Assembly: GCA_030063045.1 (NCBI GenBank)
Contig: JAQSEB010000021.1
Span: 62,001-126,000, forward strand
Reading direction: 5' to 3'
Source: Pratylenchus scribneri
Lineage: Eukaryota > Nematoda > Chromadorea > Rhabditida > Pratylenchidae
DNA: 64,000 nt
The notes under the pieces were generated by a model. It ran no database searches. It was not told the origin of the DNA and saw only the letters and a list, made by a program, of their open reading frames with translations. Positions 21,849 through 37,838 of the stretch are shown one piece after another. Numbering within the stretch: the first letter of the stretch is position 1; every line of letters begins with the position of its first letter. The translations under genes were made by a program, and so were the position numbers.

Positions 21849-22583
21849 TCAATTCTTCGATGCCGTCAAAATGAGTCCTCCTCGAGGCGAAAAATGATGT
21901 TTCAATGTGGACGAATTCACATCGGCCGGTAAACGATATTTATGCTGTTCACGTTTTGAACTCTCATGGCTTCCTTTTAATGGGGAAAATATTAATTTTA
22001 ATCTCATTAAACATACCATTTTTTGTCTCCCTTGAACAAGTGATTCGCACATCGTGGCCTAATATTTCCACCTAAATTATCAAAAATAAAATGGCAATGC
22101 CCTATTCCCATTTTATTACATTGATCTCATCCGGTTTATAAAAGTTTGGCACATCCAATTCCACTTCAAATCGTTCGCTGGAATCCTCCAATTTGACAAT
22201 TTTGAGTGGACCTACATTCCACCACAACCTTCAAAAATGTTAATTTTAATATTTAAATTGGTACTTATGAAGTTTGGGTCCTATTTTGTCTTCAACAAGG
22301 ATAAACTGGGGAAAAGTTAAAGGTCCTCCTATGGTATGGGTGTTAGGGATAGGGTTTAGGGTTATGTCAGATGATTTTTAACCCATCATATCTGTAGCAA
22401 AATCCCAGAATAACCCTAAACCTGACCTGAATCCTGATGACCTATGTGCCATAAGTGAGACTCTTCCTTTTTTTCCTATCCCAACAAAAAATAGGACCCA
22501 AATTCCATAAGTACCGTAAAATTAATATACAGAAACTCACATCCCCATTGTGTTGTTAATTTTTCGTTGATAATTGAACTCAT
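21849..22583 (-). CDS. small heat-shock protein (alpha-crystallin/HSP20)
   Basis: Reading the minus strand, exons 22228-22120, 22071-22017 and 21973-21849 join in phase. Together they give an alpha-crystallin domain of about 95 residues: WNVGPLKIVKLEDSSERFEV, then EILGHDVRITC, then the hallmark KYRLPADVNSSTLKHHF and GGLILTASK. The product is a cytosolic holdase-type chaperone by family. A putative first exon at 22583-22541 begins with ATG and ends at GTGAG, but its phase does not match the next exon as I read it. Either the true first exon is elsewhere or the start has been damaged. The intron between them is filled by a MITE (22261-22514). The protein is short for the family (usually 130-200 residues), mainly because the N-terminal arm is brief or missing. 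Confidence 0.75.
22261..22514. mobile_element. MITE in first intron of the small heat-shock gene
   Basis: GTACTTATGAAGTTTGGGTC on the left is mirrored by GACCCAAATTCCATAAGTAC on the right. The interior has TAGGGTTTAGGGTTATGTC and its opposed counterpart TAACCCTAAACCTGACC, so the element can form a long hairpin. Similar interiors recur at 32998-33183 and 35836-36031. Confidence 0.7.
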
Positions 22584-23429
22584 TTTATTGGTTAGTCAGA
22601 AGTGGAATTATTATTTGGTCTAAATTTGTGAATATAATTATTTTTTCAAATTTCAAATGTAAAACAAAGTTTTCTTTGCAGCTCAGGAAGGCAAAATAGA
22701 TTTTTATATAATTTTTAAATAGAATGAATCAAATCAAAAAAAATTTAATTTTAAGAATTAAAAAATGTGAATCAAATGGATTATTAGATTCAAATCGAAA
22801 TAAATAATTTTATGCGATTATTTCAGAATATTTCTTTCTTTTCATTTTTATTGCCAACTGATCAATTTAAAAACCGGTTTAAATTTAAACGAATTTCCAC
22901 ATTCAAAATCGCCCGAGGAAATGAAGAATTTAATGATGGTTTTAGATTAATTTAGAATGATTGATGTGCGGGAAAATTGATGGCGATGGAGAAATTAAAA
23001 AGAAATATTTTAGAAATTATAATTAAAACAATGAACAAAAAATAATCGAAAATTTTAAACCGAAAATCAATTAAAAATACAAAAAAGATTAATTATAATT
23101 AAATCAATATTAAATAATAAATATAAATTTATAGCAAAAAATGATAGGAATTTGTATTCGTATTTGTGGAATAATTAATAAATTATTTTAATTTTTTTTA
23201 ATATTATAAATCATAAAAAATTGCTAAGATTTAATCTTTATTTCCAACAAAATTGGGTTTGTGTGTTTCAATTTTAGTGCAATATTCATTAAATGCAGAG
23301 GACTTGGTCAAGTGCCAAAACCGTTTGACTCTTTATTTACGGCTGTACTGAGTGTGAGGAATGGCCAATCCTCATTCCCCTTCTTTTTCTGATTTTGAGG
23401 GCAGGGATGGCCAAATGAAAGCTGGATAA

Positions 23430-24330
23430 ATTTTGGCCAGCCGATCCCAAATAAATCGAAAAATGGTCAAAATGAAAATTTCGCCTCGCACTAACAATAT
23501 TTTGCCTAAGAAAAGAGGCTATTCTCCCTTCAATATTTTTGGCCCAAAGGGCGAATGGGTGTCCTCAAAGTCATAAGGCAGGCAGGCAATAAATTAAAAA
23601 TGACGAGAGGGAAAAATGTAAAGCGAAACGAATCGTCCGGGGTCGATTCCACAATAGACAAAGGGCTGTACAAATATGGGCGATTCCACAATGGTACAAA
23701 TATAAAATTTTTGGCTTCTAACAAATCAGAAACTGGTTTTATAGACCCCACAAATCTTATACCATTTTGTAGATCTCATCGAGACGCATCGATTGATATA
23801 AAATATGTTAGCTTTTGGCCCAAAATAAGAAAGTTTAAAACCAAATTTTGGAAAAAATGGTTTAAATGGTTTAATTACTCTTTAATTTTTAACCAAATCA
23901 TGACAAATTGTATACCATTCGATGCATCTCGATGAGATCTACAAGGGTCTAAAACCAGTTTCTGATTTATTAGAAGAAGCCAAAAACTTTATATTTGTAC
24001 CATTGTGGAATCGACCTAGCACCGAAACGAATCACCCGAAACCCAACCATCCTCCTACTTGTTTGTATGTTTGATCAAAATTGCTGGAGGATTGACAAAA
24101 TCAATTCCCAATGTGGGAGAAATGGCTGAGGGAAGGCCTGGGGGGGGGGGGCAAATTTTGGCCAGCCGATCCCAAATAATTCGGAAAATGGCCAAAATCA
24201 AAAATTTCGCTTCGCAAAGGCAAAATTCTCCCTTCAATATTTTCGGCCCAAAGGGCGAATGGGTGCGCCAAGCCAGAAAGGGGAGTTATGAAAGTAAAAA
24301 TGACGAGAGGGAATGAATGTAAAACGAAGC
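23430..24330 (+). repeat. direct duplication flanking a palindromic element
   Basis: TTGGCCAGCCGATCCCAAAT, then CTCCCTTCAATATTTT, GGCCCAAAGGGCGAATGGGT and AAAATGACGAGAGGGAA occur at about 23432-23620. They recur in the same order at about 24158-24316. The copies differ at many positions, so the duplication is not recent. A run of ten G lies at about 24139-24149. Confidence 0.75.
23641..24016. mobile_element. palindromic MITE with GGTCGATTCCACAAT ends
   Basis: The left arm GGTCGATTCCACAAT and right arm ATTGTGGAATCGACC are perfect inverses. Further paired arms follow inward (TTTGGCTTCTAACAAATCAG / CTGATTTATTAGAAGAAGCC). The centre has opposed GATCTCATCGAGACGCATCG and CGATGCATCTCGATGAGATC boxes. 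Non-coding. Confidence 0.8.
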
Positions 24331-24480
24331 GAACCACTCAAGACCAACTATCCTCCAGGACCTACAATGGATTTGGCCATCATAATGAAGGGTAAATTGG
24401 CCATATTCAAGTGATCAGCAGTGAATGGATTAATAAACCGTGGTGACATCATCCTTCAATTGGAATTGGCTGAATTGACT

Positions 24481-24489
24481 TATATAAAA
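24481..24489 (+). promoter_or_regulatory. candidate TATA box
   Basis: TATATAAAA lies about 80 bases upstream of the ATG at 24565 and precedes a C/A-rich leader. Position and sequence fit a TATA element; no other support is available. Confidence 0.35.
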
Positions 24490-24564
24490 TGGGACCCCAA
24501 ATTCTCTGCCTAAACCAATTAAATTCCAATTCAAAATTCCATCAAAATTCTGCCTCCTTTTCAA

Positions 24565-27500
24565 ATGTCATTCTCCAACATTTTCTTGTTAATTTTACCC
24601 TTTCTTCTGATTTTTGATATCGTCGATGCGAATGAAAACATTTCGGTGAATTTCAAAGTTGGCAATGGATATTTGGTGGATGACATTGTCCTTCAAAATG
24701 GACAACAAATTGGACAGGGAAATTTATTGAAAAAGGAAAGCAGAAATGGGCATCTTTTTGGGGAGAAAATTTTCACTTTTGAGGAAATTGATGCTAACCA
24801 ATATTTTATTCTTCGATTCAAAATCTATGATGAGGAAATTGGATTCCAAGAAGAAGAAAAGGTAAAGGATTATTTTATGTTTTTACAACATAAAATGGAT
24901 CCGACGCATCGGAATCAACAGGATTAGGATTTTTGAATAAAAACAACAAAAATTTTTTCTACTTGACCAAATAATAATAATATTTTTTTATAAAAAATAG
25001 AGGACATTTTATAGGCTAATTTTTAAAATTTTCTAACGATAGGAAAATTGTATAGAGCCAACTCCGACGCAGATTCCAACGATACAAATTCATTCAAATA
25101 GTCGGAGTCGGCGTCGAAATCAGGCTTATAAAATGTTATCTAATCATCAGAAAATTTTTAAACGATTCTGCTATCCGATGCAGAATAGTGTCCTATATCT
25201 TTTGGTTAAAAATTATTATTTTTGGACAACTAGAAAAAAATTTTTTATGTATCCAAATTCCTACTCCTTTTTGACTCCGACGCGCTGGTTCCATTTGCGT
25301 AAACATATCTTAAATTAACGTTAGAAAGAAGTATATATTCCTATAAATTTATTTTTAAAAGGTATTGTTTTTAACCAATGTGAAAAAATCCATCTATGTT
25401 TTTGTGAACTTGCATGGAAAAAAGGCTATAAATATTAGTGGCGCAATAAGAGTGCTGAGTCCTGAGCCAACATTGGCCAAAAAACTTCTAAATTATGGGG
25501 CAGAATATGCAAAACATGGACTGAATTATTCGGCAAATTTGGCTGGGACCGCGGCAAAACAAATTTATAATGGAATGAACAAAGAAAATGCGAATAAAGC
25601 ATTGGGAATGGCAAAACAATCATTCAATTATATTCAGAAAGGAGCAGAAAGTTTGAATAAATTCCGCCTAAATTTGCAAGCAGAACGGCGACAAAATATT
25701 GGCCTAAAGGAAGGAATGATTTTGGTGAATTTTGCAATTGGCCATGGATATAATTTGGGAGAGGAAATTGGCCTAAAATGTTGTGGGAAAAAGGCAGAAA
25801 GAAAAGTGAATGAAATTATTGAAGGAGAGGAAGGGGAAGGAGTGAAATATGAAGAGGCAAAATTTATATTGGCCAATGAGGAAAATGGACAAAAATGTAC
25901 ACAAAAATGTGAACTAACATTTGCGGTTATCAATGCGGATAATGGACAAAAGGAAATGGTAAATAAATTCATAGAAAAAATTGGGAAAATAAAAATATTA
26001 ATTTACACAAAAAAATAATTTAAAAAATTCTTTCGTGTCGAAAAAATTTTATATTTTTAGGGCCATTATAACTTGGCCATAAATAGATATTAGTACTCAA
26101 GGTTAGATTCAGGGCAGGATGGGATTAGAGGCTAGGGAATCTTAAAGAAATTTGATTTGGCCAAGTTATATGGTCTTAAAAAATGATTATTTTTTGGACA
26201 AGTTTAGTAAATTAATTATTTTTTGTGTAAATCAATAAACTCCCAAAATAAACCGATAAATTAATTTTCCTTCCAGTATTCAAGTGAAATTTTCTCGAGA
26301 GATGTTCTCATTTCAGTATATGTGAATGGGGCGCAAGAAGATGGAGTGTATTTAGAGGATTCGAAGCCAACCAAAGATGGGGACGAGAATTCATCGATGG
26401 AATATATTAAACAAAATTTGGAACCAAAAGAGGAAATAAATGTCCGTAAACAAGAAATTATGAAGACAAATTCGAATGTCGTTGATGAGAATATTGGCCA
26501 TCAAACTAACCAAAATCATGTAAAGGAAATTGGGAAAGTTGAAGCCGAAAATGTTGTCCATCATCCTGAAAATCATCTGAAAGATATTGGAAATGACATC
26601 ATTATTAAAAGCAATAAAATTCGTGTGGAATTTACTCTGGCCAATGGAATATTTTGGCATCAATTAGGCTTAATCAAGATGAAATGTGCGGATGAGAATG
26701 TGAATGAAGGACAATGGAAGCAATGGAAGAAAGGAATATTGCACAAAGAAGGAAATGGGAATGAGGAAAAATTGATTGCAATTTTTGATTTTGAGCAATT
26801 TAATAATGAAAAGGAAGAAAAGTGCCAAAACTATCGTCTGTTGATCAAAACAGAGTTCCATAAAAATATAATCCAGGTTCACAAAAAAATTAAATAATTG
26901 AAAATACTGTGGGGAAAAGATTGATGGAAAAAAAACTGAATTAGAATATAAAAATTTTTAAGTAATCGATAATTACAAATTTTAATAATTTTTAATTAAA
27001 TCAAAATGAAATAAATTACAATAATTATAATAAAGGATTTTATACTTAATGAACTCCAAAAATGCAAATTTCTTCTAGGAAATTAAATATAATTTTTAAA
27101 TTTAATTATTATATAATTTGAAAAGAGTGCCAATTGTCCAATTTAGGCATGAATTTTATTTTCGCAGTAATAAATAATAATTACCAATAATTTAGCATGA
27201 TATAAGCCTGAAGGGCATAAGCCGAATGGGTTTGGCCATAAATTTTTCGGCCAATGGCAAAATGACCATTCAAGGGGCCACATCCCATCACATCGTTGTT
27301 TATAAATTGGAAATTAAAATTGTATTCAAATTGGCCATTGGCTACAAATCGGATTGGGTCCATTTGGAATGCATTGATGGCCAAAACATATTGAAAGGAA
27401 ATCAGCTTGAAGAAGAAGTTAAAATGGATGTAAATGGGACATCAAATTTGGTGGCATTGTTCGGATTTGAGAAAGAACAATGCAAAAATTATCGGCTGAT

Positions 27501-28443
27501 TGTAAAGACCAAATTGCGCGGAGAAGTGAAAAAGGTATAATAATATTATATATGATCTTTAATTAAGAAAATATCAATTAAATATATTAATAATTGTTAA
27601 AGTAGGTACTTATTGGTTATCCAGAACCAGATTCGAAAATTTTTTTTGAGATTCTAAACGATGAAAAAACATGTATGTGATTTTACATTTTAGCGTTGAT
27701 GTTGACCATTTTTGGGGGTAATAACTTGAGGTAATTTTAGGGGAAACATCTGCTCTCAGAACTACCGTAATTAATAAGACTTTCTTCTTTAATAATTTTG
27801 GGAGAAAATTTCCAATTTTTATTTTTAGTATGAAGCGGAATTGGCCAACATTTCTAATAACGAATTGGCCATTTCAGTGGAAGGTGAAGGCAAATTCACG
27901 GTGGCTGGTGCCAAAATTGCCAAGCAAGAATATCAAATATTCATCACCTACCTCTACAATAAAAAATATGAGTTGGGGGAAATTGGTTTGGTTTGTGAAG
28001 AAAAAGTTGGAGAAAATATGAAATTTACGGTAAATGGGCAACCACGTGAAGTAAAAGATGGGGAAAATGAGAGTCGCGAAACGGATGATGAAAATGTAGA
28101 AGGCACTGGCCTTGGTAAAATTCGAACAGTTTTCACTTTCAAAAATGGACTTTGCAAACAATATGGATTACAATTTATGAGCAAAAGCAAATTCGATGGG
28201 AAAAGGAAATTTGTATGAATTTTTTATGAAATATACATTCTATTGTCAAATATTAATACAAAAATTTTTGCACAGTTTACAAGTCGGTTAAGCCAAATAG
28301 AAAAAACCGTGGTTATCAAGTTGGATCCGGAAACAATCAAGCCTGAGGAATATACACTTGTTGGTGGAATTGAGGAACGATTGAAAGCCAATCCGCGAGA
28401 AAAATTACTTCAATATTTCAAAAGTGAAGATTATTATCATTAA
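24565..28443 (+). CDS. secreted protein built of repeated unrecognised modules
   Basis: Six exons (24565-24861, 25362-25958, 26277-26876, 27196-27534, 27829-28212, 28276-28443) join in phase to 794 residues. A clear signal peptide (about residues 1-22, MSFSNIFLLILPFLLIFDIV) predicts secretion. I do not recognise the family. A motif of the form V-F-hydrophobic-x-G-Y-x-L-x-x-x-I-x-L-x-C recurs: ISVNFKVGNGYLVDDIVL, ILVNFAIGHGYNLGEEIGLK, IRVEFTLANGIFWHQLGLIK, IKIVFKLAIGYKSDWVHLEC and a fifth form in exon 5. Each copy is usually followed by an F-F/C-NYRL-VKT segment. A second motif, I-V/F-G-GK-TI-GA (LAISVEGEGKFTVAGAKI, LAINFSANGKMTIQGAT), alternates with it. Two linkers are lysine/glutamate-rich. 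Repeat boundaries roughly follow exon boundaries, suggesting growth by exon duplication. Function unknown; an extracellular beta-sandwich repeat protein is a guess. Confidence 0.8.
25990..26215. mobile_element. palindromic element in intron of the modular secreted protein
   Basis: TTCTTTCGTGTCGAAAAAAT and GGCCATTATAACTTGGCCAT on the left face GGCCAAGTTATATGGTC on the right. Related copies with the same CTTTCGYGTCGAAAAA and TGGCC arms lie at 30160-30390 and 33850-34065. Confidence 0.6.
27604..27780 (+). repeat. dispersed repeat, copy A
   Basis: GGTACTTATTGGTTATCC, GAAAATTTTTTTTGAGATTC and GATGAAAAACATG-like sequence are shared in order with 54355-54545. It is non-coding and intronic here. Confidence 0.55.
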
Positions 28444-29018
28444 ACACAAAATTGTAAGATTGAAAGATTGATTTACCCATTTATTGTTTTTCTTTTCTTG
28501 TTCGATGGAAATTTCATATTAAATTAATATTTTTTTCATCTATCCTTTTTTGCTTATTCTATTACATATATGTTTGATAAACTTTCAAAATTCGGAAAAA
28601 AATATAAAATTGTGTTAAATCATATCATACGAATGAAGAATAATTCGAAAACAACCAATTTTTTTAAATTGATTGTTTGTGACTTTTATCTAAAAAATTA
28701 TTACCTATTTTCAAAATGGTAAAGGGAAATTTTTGAGCAAAGATTCCTTTTTTGATAAATCAAATGATAAATAATGAAAATTCAACTAAATGGTGAACTG
28801 TGATCTCTTTCTTATTTCGGCGATAAATTTTATGTCCATTCCATATAAATATTTTTTTTCGACAATCTCGCGAGAAATGTGATTCTCTTTTTTAAAATTT
28901 TTCATCGAGCAAATTAACTACTCTTTGACTGAAAGTGACACATTAAATTTTTTGAAAATTTGGCAAAATAAAATCCATATTCTTTCGGGGAAAGCTAACT
29001 TTTTAAATTCAAGTCAAG
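28444..29018. other. intergenic region, no gene seen
   Basis: AT-rich spacer between two genes on the plus strand. It includes likely 3' sequence of the upstream gene and the promoter or leader of the glycosyltransferase gene. No repeat or RNA gene recognised. Confidence 0.5.
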
Positions 29019-32000
29019 ATGCATTTAATAAATCTTTTATTTTTCCTTTCTTTCACAATAAATTCCTCTTTAGCCCATCGAAATTTGCTTTTATTTGCCC
29101 CTGGCTACGGAGGAAGGTTGGATTAATTATTCAAATATAAATCATTGATTAAATTGCCAGTCATATCATTTTCCACACTCGAATTGCCGATGCAATTTCC
29201 AAAGCCGGCTACAATGTGGTCAGTAATAATAATTTATAATGATATTAAATAAAATATTAAAATTCTGAGATAGAAAGAATTTTGTGCACTAAATCAATTT
29301 TTTAAGGGAATATTTGTATTTGTATTGGTGCCATTATTATTGGTATATTACCCTGCTGAATGGGACAAATATAAATAGCTTTGAAAAAGAATTAGTGGAT
29401 TTAATTGAAAATTTCAAAAATTAAGATAAAAAAAGGCAAAATAAGCCAAAATCTGCAGTTTTCTCTTTTTTGGCCATAACTTATTCACCAATTATAATAT
29501 GTTTTGATGAATTATAAAAATAATATAAAAATGCTCTATAGAAAGAAATAAGCTGGATATAATTTAATAGCCTAAAAATTGCTTACAAGGGAGTCAGATA
29601 TCATAAGATGGCCGTTTTTGAAGAAAGTTGGCACATTTTTAGGCCATAAATGCTAACAACTATTTTGTAATTTTTATCTGCTTAAGTCGCTAGTCTATAA
29701 AATGGCTAAAAAATAAGTTTTATGATCATAGAATCTGAGATAAAAATTACTGATTAGGTATTTGCATACTATTATACCTAAACATGTGCCAAATTTCATC
29801 AAAAAGGGGCCACATTAAAATGAGACACTTGGCACATCTCTTGTTAAATATTGGCCAAACTGTTTCATTATTTTTTGTCTCCTCTATAGGTTTCATTTGA
29901 ACCCGAAGTTCACGTTGACCCAGCCAATTATGAAGGACCAAAATTGGCAGAACGAATTTTTCTCCCAGCAGGAAAAAATGATTATTCTTCTGATAAAATG
30001 GAAGAAGATTATCACGATGAAATTGCAAAAATATTCGAAAAAGATGGATTTTATTCCACATACATGATGGCACAATCTTGGCAAAATAAAATATTGCCAC
30101 GTTGTGAAGTCTGTAAATTAATAATTATCTTTAGCAAAGGAAGTATATAATTTACTCAAAAAAAGAATTAATTTACCAAATCTTTCACGTCGAAAAATTG
30201 TGATTTTTTTGAGGCCATATTATTTGGCCAAATCAGACATCTTTAAGATTCCCTAACCCTTAGCCCCTAATCCCATCCTGCCCTGAACCTAACCCTGAGC
30301 CCTAATACCTAGTTATGGCCAATTTATATGGCCCCAAAAATATAATATTTTCCGACGAAAGAATTTGGGTAAATTAATTATTTTTTGGGAATTTAATATT
30401 TCTCTTTTAGCAAATGATTTCCCCTGAGGTTATTGAACGTCTAAAGGCCTATAAATTTGATGCAATCATTTATGAGCCTTTTTTCCTTTGTGTCACCGGA
30501 ATTGGCCATTTATTGGGCATTAAAACGCAAATATTGATTACAAGGTACAAAATGAATAATTTTATTTTTAAAAATATTTTAATCAATTCCAAGTATGCCA
30601 TTTTTTGAATATGCAACCGAATTGATGGGTTTGCCATTTCCATCCAGCCATGTTCCCGCAATTATGATGCCAACTGATTTATCCGATCAGGAAATGGGAT
30701 ATTTTGAGAGATTTTGGAATATTATTGGTGTGGAAATGAGTCGAAAATTGATAACGGACAAAATATCGGATTATCAGAAATTATTTCGGAAAAATTATGG
30801 GTTGGTTAATATCTTTTAGGGTTATTTAAATTTTTTATATCATTGTATCAATTTTTCGGACTATGAATAATACCATAACATTGAGCTATTTTTTATAGAG
30901 GATTTTAATAACAAAATAATTTGACCAAAACTAGAGTAGCAAAGAGTCTGTTTCCGTTTAAGAAAATCGATGGAATGGAATTTCAAATCGAAATTTGGAA
31001 ATTTTGCTCCCAAAATAGTAGAAACTGAAAATCAACATTTTTAAATATCGAAAACCGGGTTTTCTCGACACATTCAAAAAATTGACTCTGTCCTACTTGA
31101 ACCAAAACAAAATTGACCAGAATGTTATGACAAAAACTGCACAATTTTGGCTTATTTTGCTTTTTGTTATAACTTTTGTAAATTCATAAAATTCATCGAT
31201 CCTTTCTCCAATCAATTCAACCAAATCACAGCTATTTATAATATTACTAATTTTATTTTATTTTCTTAAAGCTATATTCATTTAAAAATTGATTTGATGC
31301 ACAAATTTCTTTCAATCATTCAAATATATTTTTAAATTTATTATTTAATAATATTTATGAATAATTTAATTGATTAATTTTAGTGCAAATTTTCCCGATT
31401 TGGATGCAATTGCCCGTGAAGCATCAATTTGTTTTGTTGAGGCCGATGAATTCCTCGAATTTCCACGGCCATTTCAATCAAATATTATTCCATTGGGTCC
31501 ATTCGGTTTGGAGGAATACGAAAATGGAACCAAATTGGATTTGCCCCCAAAATTCAATGCCGAAATGGAAAAAGGCCAAAATGGAGTGGCATTGGTCTCT
31601 TTGGGAACACATTTAATGACTTCGATGATGCCCAAAAAATTTTTGGAAAATTTATTGAGGGCAATGGCCGAACATCCAAATTTGCATTTTGTGATGAAAG
31701 TGGACAAGGAGGAAGTGGTCAGTGAGAATAATGATTAATTTGTAATAATTTGTATTTTAAAGGAAAATATGAACATTTTGGCCAAATCATTAGGAGTTAA
31801 AAATGTTTTCTTTGCTGGATGGATTCCACAGGCAAAACTTTTAGGTGAATTAATTGTATAATAATTCAGCCTAAATTTATTTTAGCCCATCCAAATTTGC
31901 GTCTTTTCATCAGTCATTCCGGCTTCAATTCTCTGCAGGAATCGGCTTTTTATGGCATTCCAATGGTTGGAATCCCATTTTTTGTTGACCAATTGAGGAA

Positions 32001-32421
32001 TGCAAAATTGGCCAAAAGAAATGGATGGGGAATTCGGGTGAAAAGGCAACAACTCCTTTTGGGCCATTCACCTTTGGCCAATGCCATAAATGAGGTCCCA
32101 AAAAATTAATATTTATTTATTTATTATTTTTGGCAGATTTTAACAAATAAAATGTACAAAAAGAATGCGGAACGCACAAAACGACTAATCCGAAATAAAC
32201 CAATGAGGGCAGAACAGAGGCTGAAAGCAAATTTGGATTTATTATTTTTACACGGGGAAGGGGATTTGCCGGAATGGAAAAGTGCCGCCCGTTTGATGGG
32301 TCCAACCACCTATTATAATTTGGACATTTTTATTCCCGCATTCCTTCTTGTCCAATTTGGCCTTTTCCTCTTCACTAAATTGTTGATAGCCATTTACAAA
32401 AAACTCATTCCACAAAAATGA
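29019..32421 (+). CDS. UDP-glycosyltransferase (UGT family)
   Basis: Nine exons join in phase to 541 residues: 29019-29116, 29161-29218, 29890-30108, 30411-30544, 30594-30800, 31384-31717, 31763-31844, 31886-32094, 32137-32421. The protein has a signal peptide (about residues 1-19) and an N-terminal acceptor domain including the GYGGRSHIIFHTRIADAIS segment. The C-terminal UDP-sugar domain carries the family signature (FAGWIPQAKLL, then HPNLRLFISHSGFNSLQESA, GIPMVGIPFFVDQLRNA). A hydrophobic helix near residues 512-532 is followed by a lysine-rich tail, the usual ER-retained type I topology. Such enzymes conjugate small lipophilic compounds with a sugar from UDP-sugars. HSGFNS replaces the more common HGG(Q/L)NS/T, a modest deviation. 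The ATG chosen is the one that opens the signal peptide. I saw no break. Confidence 0.9.
30160..30390. mobile_element. palindromic element in UGT intron
   Basis: TTTACCAAATCTTTCACGTCG on the left mirrors CGACGAAAGAATTTGGGTAA on the right, with inner arms AGGCCATATTATTTGGCC and GGCCAATTTATATGGCC. It belongs to the same family as 25990-26215 and 33850-34065. Confidence 0.7.
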
Positions 32422-32997
32422 TTCCAATAAATAAATAAATTAATTAATTAATTGTTGCAATTATTTTTGAATTTATAATTACACAATTTTATTATTTAAT
32501 CAATAAAATTTTATTTTTTATATAATAATTTTCAATAAAATCAACAAGTAAAAACCACTGACCAAAACAATATGAACTACATAAAATATAAGCATATCAA
32601 AACAGAATCAGAATTGATCAAGATTATTAAACATATTGACACATTAAAGGATTTGAATTAATTGATTTTTAATAATCCTATCTTCCAAATTGTTCCGCCC
32701 ACTTTTCTCGCCAAAAATGTTCCCCTTTCTCTTAGTCCCACTCAGTTGCTTTATCTCCAACTCATCCGCTTATCCTTACCCCCTAGCCCTTCCGAACCCG
32801 AACAGCATCCCTATTTTGCAATGAATTAAATGAATGAATTAAATAAATGAATAAAGTGAATATTGGAACATCTGCTGTATGGAATTGAGACTGGGGAAAA
32901 GGGATGTGCCGGATTTTGCCTTTGTCAATATCCAACATTTCTTTATAAATTTATTATTTGTGATTTCTACAGATTAATTCAATTTAGGTATTTGTCG

Positions 32998-33183
32998 ATT
33001 TTACATCCGCTTTTTTGGAAAGTGAAGGGTCCTCCTTATCCTTATGGGTCATCAGGATTAGGGTCATTCAAGGATATGTTACGGATATGATTGGGTTAAA
33101 ATCATCTCGCATATCCCCTAATTCTGACACTTAAAAGAGGGACCCTTCAATTTTATCCAACCCACGAAAAAAGCGTATGTAAA
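32998..33183. mobile_element. palindromic element (TACATCCGCTTTTTT family)
   Basis: TTTTACATCCGCTTTTTT on the left is mirrored by AAAAAAGCGTATGTAAA on the right; inside, AAGGGTCCTCC faces GGACCCTTC. The interior (GGGTCATCAGGATTAGGGTC) resembles the elements at 35836-36031 and near 52000. Confidence 0.6.
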
Positions 33184-33849
33184 CCCGACAACAATTTTTG
33201 GAATTAAATCTATTTAATTAAAATTGTATTTCAAAAATTATTTTATTTTTACTAATAGGCAATAGCTGACTAATGAATTAATAAGCAATAAAAGCAAAAC
33301 ATTTCTATTTGCATTCCTCTCCCATCTTCGATTCTAATTTTCTTATCAATCCATTATTTTGTTTTATTAGCATTCAAATATTAAATGTTGATTACTATTA
33401 AATGGACAACAAACCTCCATTAAAATGAGTCATTTTATGGATGATACCCTGATGATGGAACCAAACTCCACTGATTATAAAAAATATTGGGGAAAATGTC
33501 ATTTCCAATTGAATGTGCCCATTTTTCGCCCTTCAATTCCGCTTCAAGGCAATTTATTCCTTATCAAAAATTAATAAATTGCCTCTTGGGACCATTTCTC
33601 TCAAACCTTTTAGCGATATTTTCTCCCATTTTTGCGGATATTATTGTGTACAAAATATAATTTTGAGTACTAAACAGGATTTTGATTAACTGATTACTCA
33701 GAGTCCATTATTATTCATTTTCACACCCTTTCATTCGAATTTTGTAGTATTATCGAATGAACTTTAAAATGGTGCATATAAAAGTTATGGCCAAATTTGC
33801 TCTATAGAATAATTCATAATGAATAAATAATCCACCTTTTGTGTATTAA

Positions 33850-34065
33850 TTACGGGAAAATATTAATTTACCCAAATTCTTTCGCATCAAAAAATTATAT
33901 TTTTTAGGCCTTATAAGTTGGTCATAACTAAATATTAGGGTTCAGTAGGTTCAGGGGTGGGATTAGGGGCTAAGGGATAGGAAATCTTAAATAAGTCTGA
34001 TTTGGCCAAATTAAATGGCCTCAAAAATGATTCTTTTTCGACATGAAAAATTTGGGCAAATTAAT
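33850..34065. mobile_element. palindromic element upstream of cathepsin L
   Basis: TTAATTTACCCAAATTCTTT on the left mirrors AAATTTGGGCAAATTAAT on the right, with inner TTAGGCCTTATAAGTTGG and CCAAATTAAATGGCCTC. Same family as 25990-26215 and 30160-30390. Confidence 0.65.
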
Positions 34066-34365
34066 AGACTCACATTAATTGCTACTACTCGATTAATTAT
34101 TATACTTATACTACAAAATTATATAAGGAATTTCTCCAAAATTCGCGGAATCTTTTTAATAATAGTTTCTGACTTAAACGCAAATAACAGGATCAACATA
34201 TGGGCATTTATTGCCCCAGGTTCTTCTCCAATGAATAATCGGAATGGTTATAAAAATGGCCATTTGACTGATTAATTAATTATTTCATTTAAATTTATTA
34301 TTGCAATTCACAAATTGCAATTCAGCCAATATTAATTTATTATACAGTATATATTGATTTTTTCA

Positions 34366-34373
34366 GAAATAAA
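34366..34373 (+). promoter_or_regulatory. candidate trans-splice (or 5'UTR intron) acceptor for cathepsin L
   Basis: TTTTTTCAG followed after seven bases by ATG matches a nematode spliced-leader acceptor. There is no obvious upstream exon, so trans-splicing is the simpler reading, but a 5'UTR intron cannot be excluded. Confidence 0.45.

Positions 34374-37838
<3,465 letters not shown>

Larger units (their letters stand above)
22584..24564. other. repeat-rich intergenic region
   Basis: The left part (22600-23400) is plain AT-rich DNA. From 23400 to 24340 it holds two diverged direct copies of a ~200-base segment on either side of a palindromic element. The last ~200 bases are probably the promoter of the next gene: TATATAAAA at 24481 lies about 80 bases before its ATG. 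Confidence 0.55.
32422..34373. other. intergenic region with repeats, no gene seen
   Basis: Overlapping AATAAA signals directly follow the UGT stop (about 32427-32440). A palindromic repeat lies at 32998-33183 and another at 33850-34065. The rest is plain AT-rich sequence. The last bases (TTTTTTCAG at 34358-34366) form a splice acceptor eight bases before the next ATG. Confidence 0.55.
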
